Source: JASSUD01 sp031963045 (lineage in GTDB: Bacteria > Pseudomonadota > Gammaproteobacteria > Burkholderiales > Burkholderiaceae). Taken from it: 64,000 nucleotides of DNA. Location of the stretch: contig JASSUK010000043.1 in assembly GCA_031963045.1 (NCBI GenBank), forward strand, positions 1 through 64,000, read 5' to 3'. Position 1 is the first letter of the stretch. Every line of letters starts with the position of its first letter. Shown piece by piece: positions 6,422 to 16,522 of the stretch. Below the pieces are notes generated by a model. That model had not been told where the DNA came from, did not search any database, and saw nothing but the letters and a program-made list of their open reading frames with translations. Position numbers and translations under genes: made by a program.

Positions 6422-9400
6422 TCATCTCGAGGCTGGCTCGCCCACGGCCTCGCGCTGCTGTAACAGCTTCTGATTAATCCTGCTTAAACCTTGCACGCCT
6501 TGAATAACCATATTGGTTAAGGTCAATCTATCATGCGTCGAACTCCAATGCAGGCGCACCTGAGCATGGCCTTCGTCTTCGACGATCTGCCAGACACGAA
6601 CCGATTTGTCCTCACAGCCAGTGACCAAATAGGTGCCGTTAGTAGTCTCTTTCCAGGCGATACTCTTGACTGCTCCCCAAAAATCTCGCACCACCGCTAA
6701 ACACTGCCCGCTCTGCACGTCCCATAGCCGCACCGTCTTATCATGACTTGCCGAGGCGATCTGCTGTCCGTTGGGCGAATATGCCACGCTCTTAATATAA
6801 TCGGTATGCCCCGCTAAGGTGTGGCTGAGCTGGCCGCTCCACGCATCCCACAGCCGCACCATATTGTCCCCACTTGCCGAGGCGAGCTGTCGGCTGCTGG
6901 GCGAATACACCATGCTCCAAACGGCAGTCTTGAACCTCAAGGTGTGGCTAAGCTGCCCGCTCTGCGCATCCCACAGTCGCACTGTCTTGTCCTCGCTCCG
7001 TGAGGCGATCTGCTGGCCATTGGGCGAATACACCGCGTTCCAAACCCAGTGGGTATGACCCAGTAGGGTGTGGCTGAGTTGCCCACTCTGCGCATCCCAC
7101 AGCCGCACCGTATTGTCATGACTTGCCGAGGCGATCTGCTCGCCGCTGAGCGAATACGCCACACTATTAACATAGCTGGCATGGTCCGCTAAGGTGTAGC
7201 TGCACTGACCGCTCTGCGCGTCCCACAGCCGCACTGTATTGTCGCTACTTACCGACGCAAGCTGCTGGCCACTGGGCGAGTACACTACGTCCAAAATAGT
7301 ATCGGTATGTCCTTGTAAGGTGTGGCCGGGTTCCCCGGTGTGCGCGTCCCACAGCCGCACCGTATTGTCACGACTTGCTGAGGCGATCTGCTGTCCGTTG
7401 GGCGAGTACACCACGTGATTAACACTGCCGGAATGGCCCGCTAAGGTGTAGCTGCACTGCCCGCTCTGCGCGTCCCACAGCCTCACCATATTGTCACGAC
7501 TTGCAGAAGCGATCTGCTTGCCATCGGGCGAATACACCACGCTTAAAACCGAGGCGGTATGCCCCGCTAAGGTGTGGCTGAGCTGACCGCTCTGCGTGTC
7601 CCACAGCCGCACCGCCTTGTCCTCGCTCAGTGAGGCGATCTGCTCGCCGCTGGGCGAATACGCCACGCTTAAAATCGAGGCGGTATGGCCCGCTAAGGTG
7701 TGACTGAGCTGACCATTCTGCGTATCCCACAGTCGCATCGTCTTGTCTTCGCTCCGTGAGGCGATCTGCTCGCCGCTGGGCGAATACACCACGCTTAAAA
7801 CCGAGGCGGTATGGCCCGCTAAGGTGCAAGTGTACTGACCGCTCTGCGTGTCCCACAGCCGCACCGTATGGTCAGCACTTGCCGAGGCGATCTGCTCGCC
7901 ACTGGGTGAATACACCACGCTCCTAACCGGGGCGGTATGACCATCTAAGATGTGGCTGTGCTGGCCATTCTGCGCATCCCACAGCTGCACTGTCTTGTCC
8001 CAACTTGCAGAAGCGAGCTGTTGGCCACTGGGCGAATACACCACGCTCTTAATATAGTCGGTATGCCCCGCTAAGGTGTGACTGAGCTGCCCGCTCTGCA
8101 CGTCCCACAACCGCACCGTATGGTCAACACCCGCCGAGGCGATCTGCTCGCCGCTGGGCGAATACACCACGTTCCAAACCGGGGCGGTATGTCCCGCTAA
8201 GGTGTGACTGAGCTGACCGCTCTGCGTATCCCACAGCCGCATCGTATGGTCATCACTTGCCGAGGCGATCTGCTCGCCATCGGGCGAATACACCACGCTC
8301 CTAACCGGGGCGGTATGACCTGCTAAGGTGTGGCTGAGCTGACCGCTCTGCGTATCCCACAGCCGCACCATATTGTTAGCACTTGCCGAGGCGATCTGTT
8401 GGCCGCTGGGCGAATACGCCACGCTCTTAATATAGTCAGTATGTCCCTCTAAGGTGTGACTGAGCTGCCCGCTCTGCACGTCCCACAACCGCACCGTATG
8501 GTCATCACTTGCCGAGGCGATCTGCTCGCCGCTGGGCGAATACACCACGTTCCAAACCGGGGCGGTGTGACCAGTTAAGGAAAAGATTTCTTCCCAGTTT
8601 GACGTGGCATAGACCTTGATCTGACCATTGCCAAGTCCCACCGCACATGTTTTCCCATCCGGCGAATATGCGCAAGAGTTTACTGCGCTCTTTTCTTTGA
8701 GATAAGGCCATTCACCAAACTGCACTCCTTCCATTTTGGCACCACTTAAATTGGCTTGGCGCAGCCAACTATTGCGTAGATTAACTTTTCTCAGATCTGC
8801 CCCTTGCAGTTGTGCAGAATCCAATACCCCATGACTGAGATCCGCTCCAGGAATCTGAATGCCATTCAGATTGACTCCATTAAACTGCTCTCCCGCTCTG
8901 ACTAAAATCGTGATCGCATTGGCCGTTGCTTTGCGAACCGTCACATCGGTTTTAAAATGTAAGATAAAGGCGTGCAGTTGTTGTTTAAAGTGCGGCTCTG
9001 TTTGCACCCGTTCGGCTAAAAACTGAATGATCGCTGGCTCTTTGATCAGATTGCTGCGTGTTAATAGAGAATCTAGCAGAGGGGCTGCCTCGATGACATT
9101 GGCCTCTGGCTGCTCGTGCGGGCTCTCAAAGCTCAGCAAAGAAGTGGCACTGCCTCGACGGGCCACGATAGCAGATTGGCGCACGGATTCCATTTCTGCC
9201 ACCGCTGTCGATTCAACATCTCGCGGTTGGCAGATATCAAGTGTGACAAAGTACTCCAGAAAGGATTTGTGCTCAAACCGATATTGATCGCCATTGCGAA
9301 TCAGCGGCCACACTTTGCGCAAGATTCTTGTGCGGGGTGCGTCACCAAAAAATGCTTCTTTCCACGTTCCTTTGTCTTTAAAAGGATTGTATTCAACCAC

Positions 9401-12367
9401 AGGGTAGCCCTTGTTTTTTTCGTAGACCGCAACAGCTAGATTAGTCACAAACTGCATGCAATGTTTGACAAAACCTTCCCCGTCCAAGACATCAAAAGCA
9501 TCTTTGAGCGCATCCGTTAATTCTTCCCCTTGCAAACGTTGTTTCTCACGCTCAAACCGCGCTTTCATCGCTTCATCATAGAGTATAGCTTTCGTCAGAG
9601 ACGAGGAAGCAGCGTAGTCTTGTTTTTCTAAGCTCAGCAAACGTGGCAACACGCCTAACGCAATTTTTAGTAACAATGGCGTACGCTTAAAGCTCTCATC
9701 TATTTTCTTAAGCGCACGTTGATAGTCTTTGACTTCCCAATTCAGTAGATCAAATTGGTAATCGACCACCTCCCTTTGCGTTTGCTTTAGCCGAACATGT
9801 TCTTGAACGTATTTATCGACCTCTTCTTTGCGAAATGGGGCAACAACCCATTCTTGAAACAAGATCGGGTTACCTGGTTGAAAGCGCTGCCGATAGTTGG
9901 CACCGAGATGCTGGCTACGGCCACCCACCAATAACTGACCTTGCCATCCTCCTGGATGATTGAACTGGTTGCTTTGATACAGATTTTCATTCGACCCACT
10001 TTCATCATAGCCATCGGCAATCACGACGAATTCACGGGTCTCTTTCAGCGTCTTAATTTGCACTTGGGTAAACCCTGTACGACGCAAGTGTTTAGCAATG
10101 AGGTCATGTTCTGGTTTGTCAATCGTCGGCAAAGCAATGAATAAAGGAATGATGCCGCCCTTTTTATATTTTTCCCAAAGTATGATTTCCAGAAAGCGCA
10201 AAAAGGTGGACTTGCCGGCCCCTGACTCACCGAGCACTAAGGCCATCTTTTTATTGTTGTCGAAAAACGTTTGAGCTTTCTCGGCTAAATCAAATGTTTC
10301 CATGTCAGCGTCAGACAAACTGGCTTTGCCGCGAGGAGGGACATACAGCATATCGCGCCAATGCGCCAAGCGTTGGGCTTTGAGTCGGCGTAACTCCGTC
10401 TCTAACCATTGCTTATTCTGGGCTTTATCCAGCAGGCTCAATGCAATGGGCTGCGGGCGAGCTTCATAGAGTGGATAAGGACTCAGCGGGCTAGTCAGAC
10501 ACTTGTCTCGATAGAAGGTTTTTTGATGGGTATCGCCGACCTCTCCGAGGCGAGTTAACAATGCATTTGCGTCTTCTTTGACTGAGGAGTTATCCGCCAG
10601 TGCGCGAATAATCTGTACAACGCGCTGCTTGATCATCGGATGTTTGCCCGACGTCTCATCGTTTTCGTACAACTCACTTAACCACTGTAAGGCTTTCTTT
10701 TGGGTGTCAGGGGCTTGCTCAGGATGAGCAGCAATTCTCCCTAAGCGTTCGCTTAAGCCCCATAAAAAGGTTTTATGCAAACAGCAGGTTTTAAGGTCGG
10801 GTTGCACCAGTTTTTGCTTGAATTCTTCGAGTTGATTCGCTGGTACTTCGTCAAATCCACGTAGCATTGGATACCACTTATATTTGCGATCAAAAGAAAA
10901 TCCTTCTTTGAGGCTCTCGATCAATTCCTGCCCACTTTCCTTTAGCTCAGTCACATGATCATAGGTGTCTAGGGTAAATTGAATCAGCTCGCCGATCGGT
11001 TCTCGCAGATCTTTGATGCCATCGATAAATCCATTGACATCGAACGCTTTAGCCGCCTTCACAAACTTCATGGTCCCCTGGAATACACTACTGCTGCGTC
11101 GCCAAACACTTTGCCAAGGTATTTCATTATCCGGCACATATGCTAACGCTTGGTACGCATATTCGGCTTGATAGACGAGATAGGGATCTTTTTCGCTCTT
11201 CATTCCAATGAAAAAATCTTCTAACGGCTGATGAAGTGCCTCACGATCAAGATCAGTGACATGGTTATCAGCCATCGCATCCAACACCTGGCAGGTCGCT
11301 AACATTAAGCGATAGCGATTCTCATCTTTTATTTCACCGTCTTGCGTGTGAGCATCTTCTAGGAGAGTAGCCAATTTTTTCAAAATCTTGACCAAATCAT
11401 CGGTGCGCAGACTCTCTGGTGGTGCATGGCGAATCAACTGAGACAAGCCATGCAGCAAATCTACATCTAATAAAGTGAGTGCATTGAGCGCTGTGATGAA
11501 TTTATTGAGCAATTTTTGAAAATCGTCGAGCGTGTAAACCGGCGCTAAAGCGACGACCTCCGCGACGGTAGCGGCATTTTTAAGTGGATCTTCGTCAAAA
11601 GCACAAATCACGCCTTTCGTGAGGAGGCTAAATTCTTCCTTCTCATTCTGATCTTGTTTGACTCGCGCTAACCAGGCCGACTCTTCAGGGCTAAGCTTCG
11701 TGACAGATGCTGGCTCCTCCTTATCCAGGCCTAATAGTAATAGGCAGTAAGCAAGCTGCTCCGTATTCCTCAAAAGCTGACCTGCTTGCGGCAAAGCGGG
11801 TGGAGTAAGCGGTAGGTTTTTTAAAAAAAATTTGAAGGCAGGCGATTCCTCAGCATAGGGCACAGGCGTGAGTAAGCTCTTGGGAGGTTGGGTAAAGCCC
11901 CCTAAGTCAGCGTGGAAAATGAATTTGGATGAACTTCTTTTAAGCGAGCTAAAGGGGTTGCTTGAGCTGGAATGGAGTTGGGCCAGCAGCTTTAATTTTT
12001 CCTGCGCCGATGAATGCCCCCACTCCCATGCCTTCTGATACTGTGCCTTTGCTTCATCTAATCGATCTAACCGACTGAGCACCTCGCCGCGCTCAAAATG
12101 AACATCGGCAATACTTTTGCGTAGTGCTTCCTGCTTAGATGTTTCAGGGGTGCGGGCAGATCTAAAGTAATGTCTCTTATCATAGAAGCTGAGTGGCTTG
12201 ATATCTTCATGCTTAGCGAGCTTATGCAGAGCGTTCTCTACTCGCTCATAAAAATAGTTGGCGATTCCTGGTGCTTTTTCCTGATGTGTGCGCGCCTGCT
12301 CTAAATCGATCTTGATGACTTCTGACGCGAAGGTAATGGGTAGCTTCTGGCTTGCGATATTTAACAT
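6422..12367 (-). CDS. Giant NACHT-pentapeptide-WD40 STAND NTPase
   Basis: The start at 12367 (MLNIASQKLP) has AGGAGAGGCGTG upstream; the longer frame opens with a hydrophobic run and lacks a ribosome site. About 1981 residues. Order: TPR-like helices (about 15-120), a long helical region, a NACHT core with Walker A GESGAGKST (713-721) and Walker B FVVIADGYDESGS (about 778-790), a short pentapeptide-repeat stack (ADLSHGVL, ADLRKVNL, about 1162-1217), then 17 WD40 blades (about 1225-1925) and the tail TLTNMVIQGVQGLSRINQ. STAND proteins oligomerise after ligand binding by the C-terminal sensor. Bacterial NACHT proteins include antiphage defences, and NACHT-WD40 is also the layout of fungal HET proteins. 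No N-terminal toxic domain is recognisable. It lies directly downstream of traN on the same strand. Confidence 0.9.
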   Translation of the reverse strand: MLNIASQKLPITFASEVIKIDLEQARTHQEKAPGIANYFYERVENALHKLAKHEDIKPLSFYDKRHYFRSARTPETSKQEALRKSIADVHFERGEVLSRLDRLDEAKAQYQKAWEWGHSSAQEKLKLLAQLHSSSSNPFSSLKRSSSKFIFHADLGGFTQPPKSLLTPVPYAEESPAFKFFLKNLPLTPPALPQAGQLLRNTEQLAYCLLLLGLDKEEPASVTKLSPEESAWLARVKQDQNEKEEFSLLTKGVICAFDEDPLKNAATVAEVVALAPVYTLDDFQKLLNKFITALNALTLLDVDLLHGLSQLIRHAPPESLRTDDLVKILKKLATLLEDAHTQDGEIKDENRYRLMLATCQVLDAMADNHVTDLDREALHQPLEDFFIGMKSEKDPYLVYQAEYAYQALAYVPDNEIPWQSVWRRSSSVFQGTMKFVKAAKAFDVNGFIDGIKDLREPIGELIQFTLDTYDHVTELKESGQELIESLKEGFSFDRKYKWYPMLRGFDEVPANQLEEFKQKLVQPDLKTCCLHKTFLWGLSERLGRIAAHPEQAPDTQKKALQWLSELYENDETSGKHPMIKQRVVQIIRALADNSSVKEDANALLTRLGEVGDTHQKTFYRDKCLTSPLSPYPLYEARPQPIALSLLDKAQNKQWLETELRRLKAQRLAHWRDMLYVPPRGKASLSDADMETFDLAEKAQTFFDNNKKMALVLGESGAGKSTFLRFLEIILWEKYKKGGIIPLFIALPTIDKPEHDLIAKHLRRTGFTQVQIKTLKETREFVVIADGYDESGSNENLYQSNQFNHPGGWQGQLLVGGRSQHLGANYRQRFQPGNPILFQEWVVAPFRKEEVDKYVQEHVRLKQTQREVVDYQFDLLNWEVKDYQRALKKIDESFKRTPLLLKIALGVLPRLLSLEKQDYAASSSLTKAILYDEAMKARFEREKQRLQGEELTDALKDAFDVLDGEGFVKHCMQFVTNLAVAVYEKNKGYPVVEYNPFKDKGTWKEAFFGDAPRTRILRKVWPLIRNGDQYRFEHKSFLEYFVTLDICQPRDVESTAVAEMESVRQSAIVARRGSATSLLSFESPHEQPEANVIEAAPLLDSLLTRSNLIKEPAIIQFLAERVQTEPHFKQQLHAFILHFKTDVTVRKATANAITILVRAGEQFNGVNLNGIQIPGADLSHGVLDSAQLQGADLRKVNLRNSWLRQANLSGAKMEGVQFGEWPYLKEKSAVNSCAYSPDGKTCAVGLGNGQIKVYATSNWEEIFSLTGHTAPVWNVVYSPSGEQIASASDDHTVRLWDVQSGQLSHTLEGHTDYIKSVAYSPSGQQIASASANNMVRLWDTQSGQLSHTLAGHTAPVRSVVYSPDGEQIASASDDHTMRLWDTQSGQLSHTLAGHTAPVWNVVYSPSGEQIASAGVDHTVRLWDVQSGQLSHTLAGHTDYIKSVVYSPSGQQLASASWDKTVQLWDAQNGQHSHILDGHTAPVRSVVYSPSGEQIASASADHTVRLWDTQSGQYTCTLAGHTASVLSVVYSPSGEQIASRSEDKTMRLWDTQNGQLSHTLAGHTASILSVAYSPSGEQIASLSEDKAVRLWDTQSGQLSHTLAGHTASVLSVVYSPDGKQIASASRDNMVRLWDAQSGQCSYTLAGHSGSVNHVVYSPNGQQIASASRDNTVRLWDAHTGEPGHTLQGHTDTILDVVYSPSGQQLASVSSDNTVRLWDAQSGQCSYTLADHASYVNSVAYSLSGEQIASASHDNTVRLWDAQSGQLSHTLLGHTHWVWNAVYSPNGQQIASRSEDKTVRLWDAQSGQLSHTLRFKTAVWSMVYSPSSRQLASASGDNMVRLWDAWSGQLSHTLAGHTDYIKSVAYSPNGQQIASASHDKTVRLWDVQSGQCLAVVRDFWGAVKSIAWKETTNGTYLVTGCEDKSVRVWQIVEDEGHAQVRLHWSSTHDRLTLTNMVIQGVQGLSRINQKLLQQREAVGEPASR
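6590..8690 (-). repeat. 17 tandem WD40 blades, about 126 bp each
   Basis: Blades 2-16 follow SVVYSPSGEQIASAS-D-TVRLWD-QSGQLSHTLAGHT with near-identical DNA. Differences cluster at a few codons: the residue before D in the SAS-x-D stretch, the two after it, the residues after QSGQ, and the four after GHT. Such a pattern fits frequent unequal recombination between blades together with selection on exposed positions. Confidence 0.85.
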
Positions 12368-12589
12368 CACGCCTCTCCTGTCCTTTTTCTGCTCAATCTC
12401 AGTTTCAAGGTAGAGGAGAAGCAGCGAAATGGGCAACCTTGGTGATGGGGAAACAACTAAGAACGACGTGCTGCACCTTTTCCGTCCGTTTGGTTTTATA
12501 CGGCTGATGATGAAATTGAGATATACAGGGAAATCCTGAATATGGCATTACTTCGAATTGTGTTTCTCCATCAGAAGTAAAACCTGGCG

Positions 12590-15487
12590 CTAGTGTGCTC
12601 CCGTATCGGGTTTGATCAGCTTAGTTGCCTGATCTCTAAGCTTATCTACTTCGATGCCCTTTAACCGCTCGGTAGTGCGACTTACGATGTTTTTACGCGT
12701 GTCATCAGTATCAAACGGATTACCCGATCCAGTCAGCGCTTCATGCGTTAAGCGCTCTGGACTGGGGAAATGCCCATTTTTCTGAAGCAGTCCTATCCAT
12801 TCATCTAGATTGACTTTATTCCAATCAACCTCACCAATACGCTCTATCGGAATACCGTCACACTGCGGCTGTTTGGCACTCCCCCAATCTAAACCGAGTT
12901 GTGGGCGGACCTGTTCTTGAATAATGCGAGAAAGCTGAGAGTTGAAGCAGCAATAGGCTTCGCGCTTTTCGACACACGCCCCGATTACTTTGGTTTTACA
13001 GTAGGAACCTAAATGCGTGCAATTTTTGAGTTGGCGCTTTGCATTCATCTCGAACTCTTCTTTTTCGCATTTCCAAATTACCTGAATCATCACCATCGTT
13101 ACGACATAAGCGGTGTAGATCGTCATCGCGGTGGAGAGCATTGCAGCGCCTTGTTGCCCAAGCAATTGTTCGGTCATAGACTGTGGCGCGCCCGCAGGCA
13201 CACCGGCAGCCCCCGTGGTGGACGCATTAGTCAGTACTTTGGAGGTGATTTTTGTGATTTGGTCTTTGAGCGCCGACAGCGCTTGCTTGGCTACATCCGT
13301 GACTGGCTGTACAAAATTGTTGAATGCACCAGTCATATTCTCCAAATACGTGATAAACGGCTTGGTAACTTGTGTCCAGCCATTCAACGCAGGATTGCGC
13401 AGTAACTGATATGCACCTTTTAAACCTGCAAGCGTGCTCCCATCCCCAATATCCATCATTGCACCATCGAGCTTAGGCACCGATAAAATGAGAGTGAGGT
13501 AATCGTTCATGGAAAGGTTTGTTGGATTTTTGCAGCAATTTTGAACGCCACCCACCGCAATTTTGCATTCACTGCCTTTGCCCGCGAAGGCACGGCAATA
13601 TAGATTGTTGTTATCCGTCACATCCTTACAATCCATGTCTTGGGTCATAAACTGCGCTGCATTCAGTAACGCCGCCACCTTCGCAAAGTCCATACTTTGT
13701 GATCGATCAATATCGACACAATCCTCTCCCATACATCGCACAGGACCAGCGCAGCGGTATTTTGTCGACTTATCGATGGTTGGTACTTTGATATCTTCGC
13801 CGCAATCATAAGTGCGCTCCCATATATAACAGTTGCCCCATGAGCCTTTCGCACCCTCTACGCATTGGGAACTCGTAAAACCACACTTAGGATTGGTTTC
13901 TAAAGGTTGACATTGATCGATATCTTTATCATTACGTAGACATTGTTTTTTGCCTTTCGGATCTATCCAGCACGTGCCTTCACCGTGGTTATAATCACAG
14001 CGCAACGCAGAGACATCAACTTTTGCGGCGAGTTTTGGGACATTGTGGATCGGTGGTGTTTTGAGCTTTTGGTAGATTGGGTCGTCTTTGCAGACATCAA
14101 AGCCGGATAGCTTCACGCATGTATCGGTGCTAGGGGAGGGCGTATAGCTACCTTCGCAGAATTCTTCTAACGAGGCGATAGCATCATTAATGCACGATTG
14201 CGGCGACCAATGATCCGTGACCACGGTAAAGAACTGTGCAAATTTGAGTAGCTTGGGTCCAGAAAAATAATCGGCTAGAGGTATCCCGATAGATTTCACT
14301 TCCAAATTATTGTGAAAAATATAGAGCGCAATACCTTTCGCTTGCAGTGTGTTGAGCAAGGCATCTCGACTAGGGCATCCCGCTCCACCAGGATGGGAGC
14401 CGCACCCATAGTCATCATTGCCAATCAGTACGATCACGCGATGCACGTTATCGCGCCAATCAAAATGTTCGATAGCCCATTGCACGGCGGCAAAGGGGCG
14501 TGTCTCCGCAGGTGCGGTGTGCACACCATTTAACCAATTTTGAAAACTATCGATATCTTCCGACAGTGGCACGTTGTGCCAGTTGTAATCCCAATCTCGA
14601 AAAGCGGCTCCGCCTAAGCGAAGGTTACGTGCTTTGCCTTGTGTAATGAGATTGGCAAAGGTGCGCACGTTATTTTGCAAATCGGTAATAACCGATTGCA
14701 TCGAGGCGGAGTTATCCACCAGAAACACCATATCAGTGGGTTCGGTATCAATTTCAATCGTGTGCTGAATTACGCACCCGCCCGCAGGCTTATACAGCTG
14801 CGCGCAACGCTGATAGTCGGGAATATGCGTAATGCGCTCTTTGCGGGAATAGGTGGTATCGGTTGAACAATCTCCAAACCATTTAGAAATTTTGTCGATA
14901 TCTTGGTAGGTTTTTTTGCTTTGGTTGAGCAATGGATCGTGACTGAAATCAGGTCGCGTGCGCTGTGATGCATCGAGCACGACTTGATAAGCAGCACCGC
15001 TAATCGAAGGATGGGCTTGCCGCGATTCTTTCCATAGCCCTTTTTTGGTGGATTCTCCGGCTTCGCCCATTGCTTTATCGGCATCATAGACCTCTTTGAG
15101 CCGCTCAAGGTCAGGCTTTTTGCCATCTGGAAAATAGGTATTGGCTGGGTCAGGGGTATCTCGCCGGGTACCTGGAAACAGATCGTCTACGTAAAGGTTG
15201 GTGTTACCTACTTCAAATTGACCGTTTTTCAGCACAGGGACTGTCATGGTTCCATCTGCTACCTGGCCTGCTTGATCCTTGAGGGAGGCGGCTTGATTTG
15301 TACCTAATGTCTTGGCTTCTTGGCCGAGTTGCTTAAAATCAGGTGGTGAGGTTGCAGGTGCCATCACTAAAGCAGCAGTATCACGCGCGACAGCTGCTGT
15401 ATTGCTCATGGGTGCCGCAAACGCATATATGGGAAAGGTCATCAACAGAAAGTAAGCAATTCCCTTATATAGCGCCCCGCGTATCAT
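12590..15487 (-). CDS. traN: TraN-like mating-pair protein with a von Willebrand A domain
   Basis: 965 residues. The signal peptide is about 1-25 (YFLLMTFPIYAFA). Residues about 248-430 form a VWA domain with a MIDAS motif, DNSAS in FLVDNSASM, then FRDWDYNW and RVIVLIGND. The remainder is Cys-rich, with many paired Cys as in TraN (CVIQHTIEIDTEP, CINDAIASLEEFC, CCFNSQLSRIIQEQVRPQLG). Position supports the call: it is the last gene after traW and traU, as in SXT and F. TraN is an outer-membrane adhesin that stabilises mating pairs. The VWA region suggests metal-dependent adhesion to a recipient surface. The frame is intact, unlike many neighbours. I am sure of the VWA motif and fairly sure of TraN. 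Confidence 0.8.
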   Translation of the reverse strand: MIRGALYKGIAYFLLMTFPIYAFAAPMSNTAAVARDTAALVMAPATSPPDFKQLGQEAKTLGTNQAASLKDQAGQVADGTMTVPVLKNGQFEVGNTNLYVDDLFPGTRRDTPDPANTYFPDGKKPDLERLKEVYDADKAMGEAGESTKKGLWKESRQAHPSISGAAYQVVLDASQRTRPDFSHDPLLNQSKKTYQDIDKISKWFGDCSTDTTYSRKERITHIPDYQRCAQLYKPAGGCVIQHTIEIDTEPTDMVFLVDNSASMQSVITDLQNNVRTFANLITQGKARNLRLGGAAFRDWDYNWHNVPLSEDIDSFQNWLNGVHTAPAETRPFAAVQWAIEHFDWRDNVHRVIVLIGNDDYGCGSHPGGAGCPSRDALLNTLQAKGIALYIFHNNLEVKSIGIPLADYFSGPKLLKFAQFFTVVTDHWSPQSCINDAIASLEEFCEGSYTPSPSTDTCVKLSGFDVCKDDPIYQKLKTPPIHNVPKLAAKVDVSALRCDYNHGEGTCWIDPKGKKQCLRNDKDIDQCQPLETNPKCGFTSSQCVEGAKGSWGNCYIWERTYDCGEDIKVPTIDKSTKYRCAGPVRCMGEDCVDIDRSQSMDFAKVAALLNAAQFMTQDMDCKDVTDNNNLYCRAFAGKGSECKIAVGGVQNCCKNPTNLSMNDYLTLILSVPKLDGAMMDIGDGSTLAGLKGAYQLLRNPALNGWTQVTKPFITYLENMTGAFNNFVQPVTDVAKQALSALKDQITKITSKVLTNASTTGAAGVPAGAPQSMTEQLLGQQGAAMLSTAMTIYTAYVVTMVMIQVIWKCEKEEFEMNAKRQLKNCTHLGSYCKTKVIGACVEKREAYCCFNSQLSRIIQEQVRPQLGLDWGSAKQPQCDGIPIERIGEVDWNKVNLDEWIGLLQKNGHFPSPERLTHEALTGSGNPFDTDDTRKNIVSRTTERLKGIEVDKLRDQATKLIKPDTGAH

Positions 15488-15499
15488 GGCTGTGACCTT

Positions 15500-16522
15500 T
15501 TAGTTATTACAACAGTCATTCCAACGCCAGATCGTATAAATCAGGTCTTGGCCAATTGCGGGGATGGTTCGACCTATCCCCCAGGTAAGCGTCGATTCCC
15601 CCATCACATGCGCAGAATGCGTTTCAGGCACTGGGTGCAATAGCGTAAATTGATATTGGGTTTTAGGGAGCGTGGGGCTAATCTTGCCGCGACAGAGCGC
15701 ATCGGATCCCATCGTGCGCCACATCAAGCCACGACGGTGCAAGGCTGCTAATACCCGTGCTGTGAGTAGGCTGCTATCACGAATCACGCCTTTACCGCCA
15801 TTCTGATAGCCGCTTAACGGATAGAGGGTTCCCCATGATCCTGCGCACCAGAATAATTGCTTTAAAGGTTTGCCTGCTGTGGCGGCTGCCGCATCGGCAG
15901 TACAAGCTAAAGCGGCAACCGGGTTAGCAACAAGCGCGGCTTCAGGGTTTGTAAAGAAGGCGAGTTCGTCGTTATTCCAAGTGGGGTCTAATTCAGAGAG
16001 ATAGAGCAAATCGATATCAGTGTAGCCATCGGGATTGCAGTTTGGTTTAACGAATAAATCAAGGATAGCCAGCAACGGAAACGCATAGACGTGATAGTGC
16101 ATAAATGAGCCATCACCCCCATCCATATCGCCATTACCGTGATGGCCTTGAAAGGTGCGTTTAAATGGAAAACGCATGCCATTTAAAACCGATGCACAGC
16201 CAGGAACACGTTGAAATTCAATGAGCCGCGCTGGTTCCCACATGGATGTAGTTACGCCAGGCTTAGGGAGTCCTGCTTTGTCTTGGCATACGCATAATGG
16301 ATTTTTAGCCGCATCTTCTGGAACATGACCGCCTGGGCCACTGATCGTAATGCCTGCTAACCGAATTGGAAAAAGGCACGACCAGCAAATATCGGTAATG
16401 AGCTTGGGGCCGATAGCATGGGCGTTTTGGCAACCAGGATCGGCGGCTTGCACCATACCTGAACCTAGGCAAAACAAAACAGCGATGCTGATTAGGCGTT
16501 TGAATGCATAAGTAGATATCAC
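15500..16522 (-). CDS. traU: TraU, F-type conjugation protein
   Basis: 340 residues from a GTG start that overlaps the traW stop as GTGA, which indicates translational coupling. The signal peptide is about 1-26 (VLFCLGSGMVQA). The family pattern is clear: IGPKLITDICWSCLFPIRLA near the N-terminus, a central CVCQDKAGLPKPGVTTSMWE, and EPARLIEFQRVPGCASVLNG. TraU is a periplasmic, Cys-rich protein of F-type secretion systems needed for pilus assembly and DNA transfer. Its length is normal (about 330). The frame is intact, and the gene sits between the trbC-traW fusion and traN as in SXT/R391. Confidence 0.92.
   Translation of the reverse strand: MISTYAFKRLISIAVLFCLGSGMVQAADPGCQNAHAIGPKLITDICWSCLFPIRLAGITISGPGGHVPEDAAKNPLCVCQDKAGLPKPGVTTSMWEPARLIEFQRVPGCASVLNGMRFPFKRTFQGHHGNGDMDGGDGSFMHYHVYAFPLLAILDLFVKPNCNPDGYTDIDLLYLSELDPTWNNDELAFFTNPEAALVANPVAALACTADAAAATAGKPLKQLFWCAGSWGTLYPLSGYQNGGKGVIRDSSLLTARVLAALHRRGLMWRTMGSDALCRGKISPTLPKTQYQFTLLHPVPETHSAHVMGESTLTWGIGRTIPAIGQDLIYTIWRWNDCCNN

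Noticed and set aside
6590..8690. Possible CRISPR array because of regular spacing.
   Set aside because: The unit is about 126 bp, coding throughout, with no short repeat and unique spacer. No cas genes are present.
6819..8711. Several open frames of 60-120 codons on both strands across the WD40 region.
   Set aside because: They are shadows of the 126-bp repeats of the NACHT-WD40 gene. They have no ribosome sites, and their residue composition mirrors the repeat.
13013..13409. Plus-strand frames of 92-130 codons inside traN.
   Set aside because: They are antisense to a clearly coding Cys-rich region and have no recognisable protein pattern.
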